Positions 61,910 to 64,000 of a stretch of DNA of 64,000 nt are shown here, piece by piece. The DNA comes from Symsagittifera roscoffensis. Its lineage: Eukaryota > Xenacoelomorpha > Acoela > Convolutidae. Under the pieces are notes generated by a model. That model ran no database searches and was not told the origin of the DNA. It worked only from the letters and a program-made list of their open reading frames with translations. The DNA lies in contig NC_087065.1 in NCBI RefSeq assembly GCF_963678635.1, forward strand, positions 19,047,623 to 19,111,622. Reading direction: 5' to 3'. A program made the position numbers and the translations under genes. Within the stretch, counting starts at the first letter, position 1, and each line of letters starts with the position of its first letter.

Positions 61910-62284
61910 AAACGCCACTCTGTCCAATTTGCATCCCGTCCTACTCTCGTGGTCTCGGTGATGTACTTCCCATTCTTCTTCGGGCAGCGTTCTCAAGAAA
62001 GGTACTCTGGCTGAGGCCTCTATTCTTCTCCTCCTAGGTGATTCCATGAGGATTCTCTGGTCGTTATTTCTTGAATTGCCAGGAGAGCTGCTCTCCGGCA
62101 AATTCCGTTTCATTTCCATAAAGGCTGACGGAGGCTCCAGTGTCGAGATGCCTTCATCCGCTGGCTCAATCGTTTCCAACGTATCTACATTGTTCTCAAG
62201 ATCACTGAAGATATTGAAATCCAGGCTGGATGTTCCTCCTGTCGATGCCCTGTCGTCTTCCCCACCAGCTTGATCTTGTTGCAT
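59421..62284 (-). CDS. Virus-like block, second protein region (acidic/Ser-Thr-rich), partly duplicated
   Basis: One end is acidic and Ser/Thr/Glu-rich (for example NNVDTLETIEPADEGIST); the remainder is basic with SAKRKRVEEVMDLG. Low-complexity charged composition like viral phosphoproteins or scaffolds, but no family recognised. Much of this region occurs twice because of the 1.66-kb tandem duplication, and that duplicated stretch also carries a second copy of part of the third region. Confidence 0.4.
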
Positions 62285-63975
62285 GGGTTCTTCGGTTTGA
62301 CGGCTTCCTCCCTGTCCGTCATCTCCTTCTGACTTATCCTTGTTCGAGCTCGAGGGTCCTTGTTCATCATTGTCGGCTTCTTCCGGGAATCTCGGTATGA
62401 GAAATGTACCGGCCGATCTATCTTCCTCTCCTCAAGGACCACTTTGATTTCCTCGCAGCCGAAGGGTGCTAGGAAGGTTCTCGTCTGCAGTATTCCTCCC
62501 ACTTTCATCTCCTGTTTCACACTAGTCAGGATTAAGGAGGCTTCAGGCAGTTCGGTCCTGCCTCTCATCCTCATCGGAGCTAAGCCTAATCCCGTCCATT
62601 CCTCGTCGAATTTTCCAGGCTTTGGAGTCGCGGCGTTGCTTATTCGCCTTCTCGTTGCTTGATTCGTATATGCAAATCGTGTGTATTGTAACACGGCGGT
62701 ATTTCTCCCTACAAAGTATGGATCCATCGTTCCCACGAAATTCCCTATTCTCCTTTCATTGGTTTCGAATGCTCTCAATCTAGGAGTTTGTACCACGGAG
62801 ACTGCTCCTAGCAACATCCTTCTTATCAGAGGGAATTCAGGGATTGCCTCCGGCAGCTTCTTGTAATCACCCCAGTCCTTCGTCTCTTCTCTCACTTTAT
62901 CATATGCTGCAGTGAGACGAGGCACTCTGGTTATTTCACCAATCGTTTTGTCATAGGGTCTCAGATTCCAAAGCTTCGGAAACACTTCAATGTGTCCTCT
63001 TTCTACTTCTCCCATGCGATCACGGAAGTGATCGTCAAAATTGATGACTGTCATCTCTGGCTCCGATATTTTCGTAAACAATAGATCTTCACTCATGAGC
63101 TCCCGCAATGTGTGCTGTTCACACCAGTTCAGTGTACTACCGTCCACTGCTGATATGAGGTTCAGGTGCAGCACCGACCTCCTATATGCTTCCACTTTAA
63201 CGTCAGGGAACGCAAATGTGACTGCTGGTCCATAGATTACCGTCACAAACTCCGTGACTCCTCTGATCAGCGCCAAGGGATCGGTTCTCATAGCCAAGCT
63301 CAGATCGGTTAACAGCGGCATGCCTCCAACATGTCGTCTAACATCTTCCTCTCTTTCAATCGTCTCGTCTTCTCCCGTTCCAAAGCGATTTTGTTGTAAG
63401 AGATACTGGATAAGAGTGTGTCTCAGGTCTCTTATCTTGTTCCACGAGTCCGTGGATTTCTTCATATCTAAGTTCCTCACTCTCTCTCTCATCTGCTCTG
63501 GACAACGTGTCAGTTTCATCAGTCCTCCCAAGTTTCCGTGGGTAATTGCAATCAATGTCAGAAGTCCATCTAGCCGCAGGTTCTGGATTCCGTCGGTGAG
63601 CAGTATCGCCGGTCCTTTCACGAAACTCTCTGCTCCAAATGTCACGAACAAGGCTATTAGTTCCACTATCGATACTTCCACTACTGCTTGGAGGAATTCT
63701 TTTATCAAGTAATGCGAGACTTTCGGGTAAACTTTTGCCAAGAAGGACGCGGTCCATCCGGCTCACAACCCTTCTAGCATGCTGTCTGTCCGTTTAAAGC
63801 CCTCCTGTCCCTTCACTTCCTGGGTCCAGAAGGTTTCCAGAGTAATCTGACACATTCTGTTCACAAATTCAGCGGTCTTTTCCCCGGCATTTTCCGCCAG
63901 GTTCACCTCCTTCAACAAGTAGGCATGTATCTTTGTGATCATCACGGGGCCTTGCTCAAAAACGTCTGCACCCAA
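62185..63975 (-). CDS. Virus-like block, first (5'-most) protein region, unrecognised
   Basis: Codes for more than 500 residues of globular-looking, mixed alpha/beta composition with motifs such as WCEQHTLRELMSEDLL and MDPYFVGRNTAVLQYTR, ending in a basic stretch rich in Arg, Lys, Thr and Ser. No membrane segment or known enzyme motif. By position and size it could be a structural or nucleic-acid-binding protein (inference only). Confidence 0.45.
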
Positions 63976-64000
63976 TGCCGCTACTCTAGGGTTCAGGTGT

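Larger units (their letters stand above)
56769..64000 (-). mobile_element. Virus-like element, family unassigned, runs off the right edge
   Basis: A compact minus-strand block of long open frames with very little space between them, introduced by ATGATG-type starts in two places, and G+C content visibly above the host introns. Such packing is unlike the 49-kb NFAT5 gene next door. No reverse transcriptase, integrase, protease, polymerase or envelope signature is visible in the portion present, so the family cannot be named by eye. It looks partly whole, with a handful of breaks at most and one internal tandem duplication. The near-identity of the duplicated parts argues for recent rearrangement. 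A virus-derived origin is inference; an unknown transposon or an assembly contaminant remain possible. Confidence 0.5.

Overview
This is an invertebrate animal nuclear genome window. It is AT-rich, has GT-AG introns, and is crowded with short interspersed repeats. It contains one large host gene on the minus strand (about 61 to 49110) and, upstream of it, a block of inserted DNA (about 49600 to the right edge).

The host gene is an NFAT5/TonEBP-type Rel-homology transcription factor. I could trace 13 phase-compatible coding exons, from the start codon at 49108-49110 to an exon at 61-201, where the gene or a downstream neighbour leaves the window. The exons join in frame to about 2,123 codons. 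Exons 1-4 encode a low-complexity N-terminal region. Exons 5-7 carry the DNA-binding Rel domain, including the recognition loop around [14 protein letters not shown]. Exons 8-10 carry the IPT/dimerisation domain, exon 11 a linker, and exon 12 (3.65 kb) a huge Gln-rich, presumably transactivating, region. Exon 13 encodes a short segment I do not recognise.

The introns (up to 16.4 kb) are mostly repeats: SINE-like elements with tRNA-type promoter boxes on the minus strand and a shared hairpin tail; a roughly 350-450 bp dispersed family whose copies I found only in one orientation; arrays of a roughly 84-bp unit; a larger family with internal periodic units; a near-perfect foldback element at 39002-39314; a roughly 820-bp pentanucleotide-like C/T/G tract at 35900-36720; and a near-identical duplicated block (27503-28046 and 33140-33683).

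The upstream block begins about 500 bp 5' of the NFAT5 start codon. Its first bases include a 42-bp exact copy of NFAT5 exon 1 folded into a hairpin. It continues with a roughly 3.5-kb insertion carrying a non-LTR retrotransposon (PHD-like finger, reverse transcriptase, restriction-like C-terminus; two in-frame TGA codons), then nested tandem repeats at 53.2-55.65 kb. One of these repeats preserves the unfilled version of the site occupied by the retrotransposon. From 56.8 kb to the right edge lies a densely packed minus-strand block of long open frames, richer in G+C than the host introns, which I read as a virus-like fossil of unassigned family. It contains an almost identical 1.66-kb internal tandem duplication. 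No polymerase, integrase or capsid family could be recognised in it by eye, so it is the best candidate for something undescribed.
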